DNA from: Okapia johnstoni
Taxonomy: Eukaryota; Chordata; Mammalia; Artiodactyla; Giraffidae
Direction: 5' to 3'
Assembly: GCA_024291935.2 (NCBI GenBank)
Contig: JAGTYA010000026.1
Coordinates: 2,653,501-2,717,500, forward strand
DNA: 64,000 nt
Below, in pieces: positions 32,683 to 43,660 of this stretch (positions within the stretch are counted from its first letter, which is position 1; each line of letters starts with the position of its first letter). Below the pieces are notes generated by a model, which was given only the letters and a program-made list of their open reading frames with translations, was not told where the DNA came from and searched no databases. The position numbers and the translations under genes are program-made.

Positions 32683-32983
32683 GCGGTCAATAGGTGGAGA
32701 AGGCAATGGCACCCCACTCCAGTACTCTTGCCTGGAAAATCGCATGGACGGAGGAGCCTGGTAGGCTGCAGTCCATGGGGTCGCTAAGAGTCGGACACGA
32801 CTGAGCGACTTCACTTTCACTTTTCCCATTCATGCACTGGAGAAGGCAATGGCAACCCACTCCAGTATTCTTGCCTGGAGAATCCCAGGGATGGCGGAGC
32901 CTGGTGGGCTGCCATTTATGGGGTCGCACAGAGTCGGACACGACTGAAGCGGCTTAGCAGCAGCAGCAGCAGCGGTCAATAGG
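32683..32983 (+). mobile_element. BOV-A2 SINE with perfect target-site duplication
   Basis: BOV-A2 is a dimer of two BovB-derived units. Here unit one starts GGAGAAGGCAATGGCACCCC and ends CACTTTCACTTTTCCC; unit two starts GGAGAAGGCAATGGCAACCC and ends GAAGCGGCTTAGCAGC followed by an AGC repeat. A 12-bp duplication (GCGGTCAATAGG) flanks it at 32683-32694 and 32972-32983 with no mismatch. High similarity between the units and the intact duplication mark a young insertion. Confidence 0.95.
32954..32973. repeat. (AGC)n trinucleotide tail of BOV-A2
   Basis: About six AGC units forming the normal length-variable 3' tail of BOV-A2. Confidence 0.9.
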
Positions 32984-34000
32984 AACATTTCCTGGATGGC
33001 CCCACCCATCTGGAGACCCTGAGCCACAGTGACCTGTCCTCTTTGTCGGGGCATGTCCCCCTCTCTGTGATGGATCGGGATCCGGAGATGTTTATGCTGG
33101 AATGGGTGTAGGGGAGCCCTGTTGTCTACAGCACCTCAAACACTGGTCCCTCATAACAGCTCCATCATGCTTCTTATATTAAATGACTTCAGGGACCCAG
33201 TGTTGGAGGAGGTCACCCAGAGGACGTGGCTGCCGATGGACCCATGAGCTAGTCCCAGGCAGTTGGCTGTCCCTCATCCATCCCCTGTTCCTGAATGTGT
33301 TCTCCGCCCACCTGGGCCCACAGTGGGGGCCATGTTCAAGGGTGTGGCCTTGAGAGATGAGAGTGGTGTTGAGACCACCGGCCAGTGCACCTGACTGAGC
33401 CCTGAGCTTCATATAAACCTCAGGATTTGGCAGGTGGTCATGAAGACACACTGGTTTTGCTTACACGTCTCCATGTAAGTTTCCTGCTAATTCCACCTGC
33501 CCGTCGGGAGCGGCTGCCTCTTCCTTTTGTCTCTCCTGGCCCTCCAGGCAGGGGGCCAGTGTGTGAACCAACCCCTGACCCCAAACTCCAACCCCACCCC
33601 TGAAAACATGAAGGGTGCCCTGGGGACAGGAAACGCCACGCACCCCCAGGATTTCTAGCCCACGGAGGGACCTAGGGTCTGTGAGCCAGTCACTGGAAGA
33701 GATGAGGACAGAGGCTGAGGTCTCTGAGAATCTCACGAGGAGCCTAGAGCTGACCCAGGAGGTCTGGGAGCCTACAGGAGTTACAGCAGGGGAGGAATCC
33801 CATCAACCCTCGAGAGGCGGTGAGGTGCAGGGCTGAAGGAGGCTCAGAGCCAGCAGCAGGTGATAGAGGTCAGGGTTCAGGCACCTGCTGAGTTGGGGAG
33901 GCACGTTGGATGCAGGGCAGGTGAAGGGGAATGTGAGGGACTTGGAGATGTGAGGGGCTGGGGTGGGAGACCAGGGCTCCCAGGGGCCTCCAGATCCCTT
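32984..34000. other. Single-copy stretch
   Basis: No repeat or exon supported. The open frame at 33615-33836 (73 codons) is acidic and Glu/Thr-rich but has no recognisable domain. Confidence 0.4.
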
Positions 34001-34065
34001 GCCTGGAGCACTAAAGCTGCTATCAACATCCGTACAGTAACATTTTCCATTTCTTTTGGGTAAAT

Positions 34066-34515
34066 TTGTGTTGTTCAATCACTAAGTTGTGTCAGACACT
34101 TGTGACCCCATGGACTGCAGCACACCAGGTTTCCCTGTCCTTCACTGTCTCCTGGAGTTTGCTCATATTCATATTCATTGAGTCACCATCTCATCTTCTG
34201 TCGTCCCTTTCTCCTCCTGCCTTCAATCTTTCCCAGCATCAGGTCAAATGAGCCAGTTCTTCCCATCAGGTGGCGTAGGTGGAGCTTCAGCTTCAGCATC
34301 AGTCCTTTGAATGAATATTCAGGACTGATTTCCTTTAGGATTGACTGGTTTGAGCTCCTTGCTGTCCAAGGGACTCTTAAGACTTCTCCAGCATCACAAT
34401 TCAAAAGCATCAGTTCTTTGGCATTCAGCCTTCTTTATGGTCCAACTCTCACATCCATACAAGATCACTGGAAAAACCACAGCTTCAACTATATGGACCT
34501 GGGTCGAACATATTA
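34066..34515 (-). mobile_element. BovB LINE 3' fragment inside L1
   Basis: Antisense BovB of about 450 bp, longer than most fragments here. It includes ATTCAGCCTTCTTTATGGTC and CCAACTCTCACATCCATACA (antisense of the [10 protein letters not shown] region). It contains internal deletions (for example at TCAGGTGGCGTAGGTGGAGC). Confidence 0.9.
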
Positions 34516-35341
34516 AGTATATGTTTAATTTCAGGAGGAGTTGCCCAACTATTGTCCGAAGAGCTTGTGTGCTTTTATGTAGCCATCAGCAATGTGTGAA
34601 AGTTCCAACCATTCCATGTCTTCAGCACTATTTTCTTTTTAGTCATGGTAATAGGTGTGTAGTTTAAATCTGTCTTTCTTTAATGATTAATGAGATTGAG
34701 CATCTTTTCATGGGCTCACTTGCCCTCTGAATATCCTCTTTGGTGAACACGTTGTCCTCATCTTTTGCCCATGTTTTCCTTAGGCAGCCTGTTTGATTAT
34801 CCCTGAGATTTTCAAGCTCTTATTTCAAGTATTCCGGATCCAAATCCTTTGGCACATCTGTGTCTTGCAGGACTTTTCTCCCAGTCTATGTCTTGCTTTC
34901 CATTCTCTTTATAGCATGTTTTTCAAAGAGCGAAATTTTAAAACTTTGTTGAAGTCCAGTGTATCCATTTTCTTTTCTTTTATGGATCATGCTTTTGTTG
35001 TCATAAGTAGAAACCCTTTGCCTAACTCAAGACAGAAGAGACTTTCTCCTAGCTCTTCCTCTAAAAGTTGTTCAGTTTTATCTTTTATATTGAGCTATGA
35101 TCAATTCTGAGATCATTTTTATAAGGTGTGAGGTTCACTTTTCCCCCCATATGGTTCAATTATTTCAGCACCATTCGTTGAAAAGACCATTTAAAAAATC
35201 TTTTAAAATAAGTTGTCCTTTTCTGTCATTTACCATTTTTCAATTAGCGTTGTTAAAGATTTCTATTACTTTCTAAACAGACATTTAGTCTCTGGAGAAT
35301 CTGTGTATTTATAATGTGTAGACAGGATGGGAAACGTGGCT

Positions 35342-35541
35342 GTGTATGTTTGCGCTGTGCGACCCCTGGACCGTAGCCCACCAGGCTCCTCTGTCCATGG
35401 AATTCTCCAGGCAAGAACCCTGGAGTGGGTTGTCATTTCCTTTGCCAGAGGATCTTCCCAACCCAGGGGCTGAATCCCTGTCTCTTGCATCTCCTGCAAT
35501 GGCAGGCAGATTCCTTACCACCAGTGCCACCTGGGAAGCCA
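35342..35541 (-). mobile_element. Bov-tA SINE inside L1
   Basis: Antisense Bov-tA without its extreme tail: GCGCTGTGCGACCCCTGG, CCAGGCTCCTCTGTCCATGG, TGGAGTGGGTTGTCATTTCC, and AGTGCCACCTGGGAAGCC at the head. Confidence 0.9.
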
Positions 35542-36130
35542 GGAGACAAGGCTCAGTCCACCCCGTTAGTAACTGTGGAGCTTGGTCCGGTTCAACAGTC
35601 CCTGTTCTTAACCATAACCCTTTACCTGCCCTTTATTTATTCTAGGTTTTTTTCATTCTCTTCAGACAATTTTTAGTTTTCCACCCTCTGAGTCTCACAA
35701 AGTTCTTATTATATTTGTCTTGGTATTTATTTTTCTCTTTATTTCTGTTGATTCCAAGAAGGTCATTGGTTTCTATTTCCAACTGCTTATTGTTCATAAA
35801 CAGAAAAGTTACAAGTATCCTATCGTCTCCTTACTAAACTCTTTCATGAGCTTTCAGTTTATTTCCTTAGATTTTTCATCTAGAAAATCATAGCACCTCC
35901 CCAAATGGTAAGTTTCCCTCCCTTTTCAAATAGATGTATTTGTTATTTCATTCCCTTATCCTATTGCATTGGCTAGCACTGCTAGAGAAACATGAAGTGC
36001 TGGTAATGTTAGCGAGCTCTCATATCTTACTCCTGAGCCAAGTGAAAGTGATTCAGTGTTTAACACTGAACATCACCCTGGCTTTAGCTTGATATTTAAA
36101 ACAGGACAATAGCAAAACAGTCTCAAACTG

Positions 36131-37223
36131 TGTTCTGTTCACTAAGAAGTTTTGTTTGATCAAACATATCTCCTAATAGATGTCCTTATAGTGAAACCTT
36201 CCAGCTGTATGGGAACAAGCATCCCTTAGTCATAGTATTCTGTATTCTGTCTGTAGATAATTTAAAAGGTTTTGCCTAGGTTGCCTGCTTGCCAAGCAAA
36301 CCCCAAGAGCCTCTGAGCAGGTTACAAGGGGGACCTTCCGATAGGCTTCATTTCCCAATAACAGCCTCCAGCAGCTCCTGCTGTCGGGCATCAGGCCAAT
36401 CCCCTCCCTCCTTCAAGGGACCTTCCCTGGTGGCAGGTCATGCTGCCTCCAGGCTGATCTCAACTGTCCCTTTGGCCTTCACCTTCGGGGACACCTCACG
36501 GGATCACAGACAGCATTCGCTTTATCTGGGGTTTCCCCAGAAAGCTTTGTCTGGGAAAAGGACTCAGGTGAGAGATGCTGTATTTTAGAGTGGGTACCTG
36601 GAATCAGTAGTGAGGACGATAAGATAGGGAGACACAGAAGAAGAAACCCCCAGATAAAGGGGTTTTGTTGAGGTCTCCACCGTAAGCATGGGAGGCTAAA
36701 CGGCACCTCTTAGAGGCCTCAGCGTCCCCAGCAGGACTGGTCACTCTCCGGGGAAGGCAGAGAAGCTCCAACTCCAATGTCCCTGGATGCTTCCGGGAAG
36801 GCTGAGCACCACCCCTTCCACCCCGGGGCCATAACTCCTGCAAGCTTCAGGCTGCACTGGTGCCCGCAGGAGGCCCGGGAAATGTGCTACAGCAGAAAGC
36901 AGGAAGACGCGGGCCTGGAGGAAAGCCTTCGTCCCCTTGCCCTTGGCTCCCTCATCCTCCAGTCCAGCAGGAAAAGCTTCTGACCAGCCTCTCTCACCAT
37001 CGCAGGCCCCAAGGGGAGCCAGCTCCCCCGGGGTGCCTGCCACGTGAGCAGCCCCGACTCTCTGTTCAGACATCAGTCCCAGGAGGCTTTTCAAAACAAG
37101 TCCATGGAAAACAACTTTGTGGAAAATTAAAGGAGAGTAATAAGACTCCTAGTTTAGATAGAGAGGGTTGCATGGGAGGCATGTTGGCAGGGGAGTTAAG
37201 GGATTTGCACGATCTGGGTATAT
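36131..37223. other. Single-copy stretch
   Basis: No repeat recognised. 36700-37100 is GC-rich with open frames on both strands (117 and 123 codons), none recognisable. Confidence 0.4.
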
Positions 37224-37771
37224 TCTTATAGAATCAGGTGGTGGGAGGAAAGTTATGACCAACCTAGGCAGCATATTAAAAAGCAGAGACATTATTTTGT
37301 CAACAAAGGTCTGTCTAGTCAAGGCTATGGTTTTTCCAGGAGTCATGTATGGATGTGAGAGTTGGACTATAAAGAAAGCTGAGCACTGAAGAATTGATGC
37401 TTTTGAACTGTGGTGCTGGAGAAGACTCTTGAGAGTCCCTTGGGCTGCAAGGAGATCCAACCAGTCCATCCTAAAGGAGATCAGTCCTGAGTGTTCATTG
37501 AAAGGACTGATGTTGAGGCTGAAACTCCAATATTTTGGCCACCTGATGCAAAGAGCTGACTCATTGGAATAAGACCCTGATGTTGGGAAAGATTGAAGCA
37601 GGAGGAGAAGGGGATGACAGAGGATGAGATGGTTGGATGGCATCACCGACTCAATGGACATGAGTTTGGGTAAACTCCGGGCATTGGTGATGGACAGGGA
37701 GGCCTGGCGCGCTGCGGTTCATGGGGCTGCAGAATGGGGCACGACTGAGCGACTGAACTGAACTGAACTGT
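37224..37771 (+). mobile_element. BovB LINE 3' fragment with TGAAC-repeat tail
   Basis: Sense BovB of about 550 bp. It reads [16 protein letters not shown], then [15 protein letters not shown] and a stop, with the remaining C-terminus in other frames. It ends with three ACTGA/CTGAA units (CTGAACTGAACTGAACTG). In wording it is close to the long copy at 58.9-60.6 kb. Confidence 0.92.
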
Positions 37772-39125
37772 GGGACCCAGCTAGAAACTGTCATGAAATT
37801 AGAAAGAAATGAATGAGTGGTCCAATATTTGATGTGAGGGGAACATGAGGGAAGTAGATCTCGTGTTACAGTGGAAAACACATGGAAAAAAATTGCAGAA
37901 GTGTGGGAGTCTGGCAGGGATGGGGGAATGGGGAAAACTTGCTGGCTGGAGCACCTGCCTTTACCTGGCTCCGACTTCGTCTTCACCGGTGAGTCCCATA
38001 ACTTCTTGCCCCCTAGTTTAAGCTGGAGGGCTCGGCTAGTTCCTTCTCACCTGGGCAGCCTAAGACCTCTTCTCTGAAGAAGGATGCTGGCTTGAAACAT
38101 CCCAAAGCCAGGAACTTCTCCAAGCGAGGGACAGACCAGGCCTGCCGCTGAATGCAATGAGCATCTGGGTTAATCAAAGCCACAAAATATTTATAATGTT
38201 TTTCCCCTGACAGAGGAGCTGGGTGATTTCGCATCTCTTCATGGTACGATGCCCCAGTTTCTAGTTCTCTGTAAAGCAGTTACTCTTTCTGGGAAATCCT
38301 GGCCTGCCTCGTGCTCAGGGGTACAACACAGAAATATGGTGACTGATAGCTAGATGCTTCATGTTTTACAGGGAAAAATAAATGCTCAGAGGTGGACAAT
38401 GCCACATCTTCCATTCACACACCATCAGACGTGTTTGGGGTGGGAGTGTCCAGGAAAAGGCAGCTTCCAGAAACAAAAACAGGCAGTCCTGACACCGAGA
38501 AGAAAAAGAATGACTTCCCTTCGCCTACCCTGAGATGGAGCTAAGGTGCTGAGACATGAGTGCGCTGGGTCCACCAGGAAGAAGACCGCTTCGATCCGGG
38601 ACGTCTAGGGGGCAAACTACTGGCAGGCACCGGCTCTCCAGGGCTGAGGGTGCCCCCGACGTGTGCTCGGGGCACTGAGGAGTGAGGAAAGACGCCACTG
38701 CACGGTTTTTGGATCCCCAGTCTTCTCACAAGAGAAGCCTGGAAGGACATTGTCTCACCCGTGCAGGGATGAACTGGATACTGAAATGGACACAGAGAAA
38801 CTGGGACGAAAGTAGGATACTGTCCTTAAAATGCCAAAAGATGTGGCTCGCACAGAGCCCTGTTGTCAAGCAACGAGCAGATCAGAGGGACTGCAGGGGG
38901 TGGCCGACAGGTGTCCAGTGGGGTGGACAGGCTGGTGGAGGCCTGGGCCCCCAGGGAAGTGTTTCTTACGCACAGGCAGGTCCTGGCATTGGCCCCCTCT
39001 GCGAGAACAGCCAATTACTTCCTCTGCCATCTGCAGGGTGGTTCTAGACATCTGGGCAGAAGCTTTTAGGGGGCAGGAGTCTGACTGGGGGGAGTGATAT
39101 TGTAGGGACTTGAGTTATAGTTGTA
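37772..39125. other. Single-copy block
   Basis: About 1.35 kb without a clear repeat. Frames of 60-121 codons overlap at 38680-39100 in three frames and on both strands; nothing recognisable. Confidence 0.4.
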
Positions 39126-39565
39126 GGGCAAAAATGCCATTTAAAAATTTATTTTATTTCATGTTGAAGGGTTTCCCAAGTGGTGCTAGTGGTAAAGAAC
39201 TCGCCTACCAGTGCAGGAGACTCAAGACACAGGTTTGATCCTTAGGCCTGGAAGATCCCTTTGAATAGGAAATGGCAACCCACTCCAGTATTTTTGCCTG
39301 GGAAATCCCACGACAGAGGAGTCTGGCAGGCTACAGTCCATGGGGCCTGCAGAGAGTCAGACACCACTGAGCAACTAAGCCCACATAGCTGACTAAGTTT
39401 GTGTTAGTTTCAGGTGTACATGGAAGTGAAACAGTTCTACATATACATGTATCTATTCTGTTTCATATTCTTTCGCCATATAATTATTACAGAATCCTTA
39501 GCAGAATTCCCTGTGCTACACAGTAGGTCTTTGTCGGTTATCTATTTTAAATACAGTAGTGGCAA
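39126..39565 (-). mobile_element. L1 3' end split by a SINE
   Basis: Antisense L1: TTTAAAAATTTATTTTATTTC, then after the SINE GTTTGTGTTAGTTTCAGGTG, CAGAATTCCCTGTGCTACAC, AGTAGGTCTTTGTCGGTTAT and CTATTTTAAATACAGTAGTG. Confidence 0.85.
39170..39388 (+). mobile_element. Bov-tA SINE inside L1
   Basis: Sense Bov-tA: GGTTTCCCAAGTGGTGCTAG head, CAGGTTTGATCCTTAGGCCT, CACTCCAGTATTTTTGCCTG, and GTCAGACACCACTGAGCAAC. Orientation is opposite to the host L1. Confidence 0.9.
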
Positions 39566-40121
39566 ACACCGGTAACATGTTTTATTTGGGGTCCTGGGGG
39601 GATGGGTGGAAGAAAGCCCTCCCTTGGCCCCCTCACTCCCTGTAAGCTACTTCCCAGAAGACCCACCACTGAGGAACCCAGAGGACAGGGGAATGTTCTG
39701 TCCACCGCCCCTGCCCCAATCCCCTGCTTCCAGGCGGAAGACACTCCACTGGCAGGATCCTGCCAGGCCTTCATTCTTCCCCTTTGAAGGATCATTATTA
39801 ATGGATTGATTGCCTTCTTTATTCATTCAGCAAATATTTTATTAGATCTCATGCTTAAGGGAGCAGAGGAGAGAAAGGAGTTTGCATCCGGCAGCTGCCC
39901 TAAAGGACTTCCAGTATTTTATCCCCTTGTGTCCTGAACTACCAGGCCCCAAACACAACTTTTTTTTAATCTAAGTGCTTTTAAAGACTTCTTTGAAATG
40001 TGGGACAATTATGCAAGCAGGGAAAAAAAAGATATCTAGAGCAAATATTTAACTTTGCCTTTGGTATGTTGAAGTCACTGGCCCATGCAGATCTCTCAGG
40101 CATGTCCTATAAAGTTGACTT
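39566..40121. other. Single-copy stretch, L2 trace
   Basis: 39800-39880 (CTTTATTCATTCAGCAAATA, TTTTATTAGATCTCATGC) is probably an antisense L2 3' end. The remainder is unassigned. Confidence 0.45.
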
Positions 40122-40154
<33 letters not shown>

Positions 40155-40164
40155 GCGTATATAT
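40122..40164. repeat. (TA)n(CA)n compound microsatellite
   Basis: TA run at 40122-40140 followed by AC at 40141-40154 and a short CGCGTATATAT end. Likely to vary in length between individuals. Confidence 0.93.
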
Positions 40165-40463
40165 TCTTCACGGGGAGACGTGGATTGAGGTTTTGTATAG
40201 GGGAAAGCTTGCGGAACATCACAGTCAGGACGCTGGTGTTTGCCAACCACCCAGCCCCCTCCCCCCATACCTGCACACTTTGGCGGCCGGAAATGCTTTC
40301 CCTTGGCAAAATACTGGCAATCTCAGGACTCAGAAACCTCCCTAGTGTCCTCAGAGACAGGTGGAGTGACCAGTGAATTATCAGGGTCTTGAGTAAAGTT
40401 TTGAGCCGATGGCTCGGACCCCAAGGTTGGGAGGAGTAAAACCACCTTCCCAGCTCGGAGCGG

Positions 40464-40487
40464 AGGGCAGGGGGCAGGGGGCAGGGG
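40464..40487 (+). other. G-quadruplex-type motif
   Basis: Four G-runs of 3-5 with two-base CA loops (GGGCAGGGGGCAGGGGGC, then AGGGG). This fits the canonical G3+N1-7 pattern with very short loops. It lies just upstream of the CpG island. Confidence 0.7.
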
Positions 40488-40559
40488 CTTAGGACACCCG
40501 CCTTGGGGTTTTGGCAAACCTAGCGCTGCCGGGGTCCTGGTTAATAACAGCATTCTCCG

Positions 40560-42830
40560 GAGGGTACCCTCCTCGGAGCCGCGGGCTTTAATTCCCCCAC
40601 CCCGGGACGGCTGGGAGGGCCGCGGGCCGCCCGGCACGGAGGCGCCCATCCAGGCGGACGGCGGCGCGCTGCCCAGGCAACAAAGTTTGCATCTGCCCCC
40701 CAAACCCTCGGAGGTGCGGGCGGCTCTGCATTTCCGAGCCCTGTAAACAGAACACTCCCGGGCCGGAGCCCGCCGCGCAGAAGGAACCGGGCTTTACAAA
40801 ATCCAGCGACGTTCAGGTCCGCTGGGTTTCACCGGTTGGGGGGGCGGCAGCCACGCGGCGCGGGGCGGGGCGGGGCGGCGGGCGGAGGCGGCCCCGGGCG
40901 CCCGCCGGCCCGCGGTTGCTACAACAGACCCCGCACGCCGCGGCCGAGTCGCCACCGCGGGCTGCAGCCGGACAGGGCCAGGTGGGGGGAGCGGTCGACC
41001 GGCCTCGGCGGGGCGGGAGGAGGCCCCGGGCGAGGGGCGCACGTGAGTCCCGGGCCGCGCGCGTCCTTTGGCGCCACGGGGACCCCTCCCCCACCCTCGC
41101 TGGCCCCGACCGCTCGCGGCCGGCCGGGGGGTCTGTCCGGCCGCCCCTGCCCGGAGCCCCCAGCCCGGCTGCGCGCGGGGGCGGGGCCGCGGCGTCCCCC
41201 CGCCCCCCGACCCGGACACCTGAGAGGCGGCGGCGGCGGCTCCCGCGCTCCGAGAGCCCGCGGCCGAGCCCGGAGAGCACAGACGCCCGCCCTTCCCTGG
41301 GGGCTCCGACCCGCCCGGACTCCGGGAGCCGCGCCCCGAGCCAGGTGAGGCCGAGGCGTCGCGGGGCGCTGCGGTTGCAGGGTGGGGGTGGCGGGGGCAC
41401 CGTGTGCGGCCGGGAAGGACAGTGGCTGGTCCCTTGGGAGCCCGGCCATGCCGACCAGCTGCCCTTTGGGTGCTTCTGGCTTCCAGGAGCACCAACCACG
41501 GGGGAAGCGCGGTCCTGGACTCACGGAGGCTGAGGGTGGGGGGGTTGGGAAAGGGTCCTTCGAGTCCTGGTGGGAGTCACTTCTCTGTAGAGCCATCCCC
41601 ACCCAGCCGCCCCCACCGTTTCGTTCGGGACTAGGGGTCGATTTAAACTGTTTTGGAAGCGGCGTGGGGGCAGAGCGCAGGAGCACCCTCATTGTCCTCC
41701 GCGCCCATGACCCTCCTTCACCTCTAGCGCCTCCCCTTGGGGCACCGCAGATGGACCTACCTCCGCCTCTTGCTCGGGGTCTCCTTGCCCTAGGTCGCCG
41801 CCCACTGGCGCGGCTACCTGGGCCTGCATGCCCGGCGGTGGAACTGGCACGGGGCCGCCAGAGGGCGCGCGGGGGTCGGGGACCCGTGCTGCGGTCGCAA
41901 GGTCCCCGGAGACCCTGCGTCGGCTACCCCGGCCCCGCACCGGCTCCCAGAAACCCCATCCAGGTGCGCGCGGCTGGAGCAGCGGGCTCGGCGAGGCCGG
42001 GGCCGATGCACCTGGCGCGGGCCCGGGAGTCGTGGATGGACCCCCGGGTCCCTGGGGTCGAGCATAGCCCCCGCCAGATGCCCGGCCTCTGCACGCCGCG
42101 CGCCCCAGCCGGGTTGGGGGGCCCGACTGAGGCAGGTGAGTGGCCCCCCTTGCTCCGCCGCCGCCGCCCGTGAATTATGCAGGAGGCTGGCACCGGCGCG
42201 CTCGAGTTGCTCAAGTTTCCCTGGCAACTTTCGCCCGGGCATCCCTCCCTGGCTGCAGGGCAGCTCCGCCCGCGCAGCGCGGTGGCCCTGGCGCCTCCGC
42301 AAGGTGTACGGGGCGCGGGGGGCGCCTGGAGACCGCGACCGCGCACTCGCCGCCTGAGCTGGGGCCGCTGGATTTTGCGAGCAGGTATGATCTCGGTGGA
42401 GGGCCTCGCCGCCTCTGATCGGAGGGGTGGGGGGCCGAGGTGGACCTGGCCCCCAGTGTTCGGAAGGTGCCGGGGCCGGGGTGGACCTCACCGCCGGAGT
42501 TCGGAGGGTGCTGGACCGCGGCGCGCCTCCTCCCGCGCGGAGGTGCGCCCACGCGGCACAGGGTGGGAGGGTGGGCGCGTTGGCGAGGTCAATGTTTCCG
42601 TGGGGCTGGGGGCGTCCGAAGGGGGCGAGGCCGCTGCTGGTGACAGTGGGCTTTCAGGCGGAGCTTTTAAAGCGACCCTGGGCTGCTGGATCTGAGAAGT
42701 CGCCTGGGCCCCCTGATGGGAGCTCAGCCCGGGGTACCTGGGGGCCCCGGTGGGCGGCAGCTATGGGCACGGTCCCAGGGGTCCTCAGAGACCTTCCGAA
42801 AATAAAGCGGTTCCCGTGTGGAAGTTCGAG
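40560..42830 (+). promoter_or_regulatory. CpG island, probable promoter and first exon(s) of an unidentified gene
   Basis: The only extended CG-dense stretch in the window, about 2.2 kb and free of transposons. It contains a repeated GC-box run (CGGGGCGGGGCGGGGCGG, about 40858-40880), more GC boxes near 41175, a GGC triplet run near 41228-41240, and + strand splice donors at 41345 (CAG|GTGAGG), 42136 (CAG|GTGAGT) and 42385 (CAG|GTATGA). CpG islands of this size usually mark promoters of broadly expressed or developmental genes. I infer + strand transcription from the donors. No downstream exon could be matched and no protein recognised. Open frames of 200-260 codons exist on both strands and are expected from GC bias. 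Confidence 0.75.
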
Positions 42831-43274
42831 GTAGTAAATTGGATAGTTTCGTGACCTCTTTTTGTTTGAAACTCAAGTTCCAACGTTAATGAGGTCAACC
42901 TGCTAATTAAATTAAGCTCCAAGAAGCAGGGAGGTAATTTCGGGAGTCGTCCGCGGAGGGCTGGCGGCTCGGTCTCTGCCTGGGACTTGCCCTCAGCTCC
43001 GCCGACCCGGCCGCAGGGAGAGCCGGTGGTGCTGGGTCCGGCCTCCATCCCAGGGTGGCGCTGGCCGCGCTCAGTAATCCTTGGTGACCACCTGTTCCGT
43101 GGTTGGGGGCTCTGGGATGTCCTGAAGAGCCCCCGGAGGTGGCTGCTTTTGGAGGCCCGAGTTTTCAAACCACTTGTCGGCGATAACAAGGGTGCTCTTT
43201 GATAAAAAGGTTGAACGTCTGGCCTGGAACTCCGTACCCTCAGAGGGTTTGGCGGTGGTTAAATGGGGAAGGCC
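42831..43274. promoter_or_regulatory. Possible conserved element at island edge
   Basis: Just past the CpG island the composition changes abruptly. 42830-42960 has CAACGTTAATGAGGTCAACC and TGCTAATTAAATTAAGCTCC, overlapping homeodomain- and nuclear-receptor-half-site-like words in repeat-free DNA. 42960-43200 is GC-rich again. It could be an intronic or promoter-proximal enhancer. Only motif content supports this. Confidence 0.35.
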
Positions 43275-43660
43275 CTAAGTTGTTGTTCAGTCACTAAATC
43301 GTGGCTGACTCTGTGACCCCACGGCCTGCGGCATGCCAGGCTTCTCTCTCCTCCACTGTCTTCTGGTGTGTGTGTTAGTCGCTTAGTCGTGTCTGACTCT
43401 TTGCGACCCTGTGGACTGTAGCCCACCAGGCTTTTCTGTCCATGGAATTCTCCAGGCAAGAATACTGGGGTGGATTGCCATTCCCTTCTCCAGAGGAACT
43501 TCCCAGCCCAGGGTTAGAATCCTGGTCTCCTGCATCGCAGGCAGATTCTTTACCGTTTGAGCTACAGGGAAGTCTGCCATCTTCTGGAGTTTGCTCCAAT
43601 TCCTGTCCAGTTGAGTAGGTGATATTATCTAACCATCTCGTCCTCTGCCACTGCCTTGCC
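43275..43660 (-). mobile_element. BovB LINE fragment split by a SINE
   Basis: Antisense BovB in two pieces: 43278-43366 (TTGTTGTTCAGTCACTAAAT, CGGCATGCCAGGCTTCTC) and 43580-43660 (TTCTGGAGTTTGCTCCAATT, ATTATCTAACCATCTCGTCC). The join point is the duplicated TCTTCTGG. Confidence 0.85.
43359..43587 (-). mobile_element. Bov-tA SINE inside BovB, with target duplication
   Basis: Antisense full-length Bov-tA, from GTGTGTTAGTCGCTTAGTCG to TTTGAGCTACAGGGAAGTC. An 8-bp duplication TCTTCTGG lies at 43359-43366 and 43580-43587. Because the host is itself a ruminant element, this records two successive ruminant-age insertions. Confidence 0.92.

Larger units (their letters stand above)
34001..36130 (-). 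mobile_element. Old L1 (L1M type), interrupted twice
   Basis: Antisense L1 from CTAAAGCTGCTATCAACATC (34010) and CATTTCTTTTGGGTAAATTT, broken by BovB at 34066-34515. It resumes with TAGTCATGGTAATAGGTGTG, GATTGAGCATCTTTTCATGG and TCAATTATTTCAGCACCATT, is broken again by Bov-tA at 35342, and continues as decayed ORF2 antisense with CTTATCCTATTGCATTGGCT at 35954-35973. The last part (35545-36130) is much more diverged. No frame survives. Confidence 0.7.

Noticed and set aside
40794..42695. Long open frames (up to 263 codons) on both strands in the CpG island
   Set aside because: GC-rich DNA lacks stops; the frames overlap each other on both strands and are Ala/Pro/Arg/Gly-rich with no domain. 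Treated as compositional.
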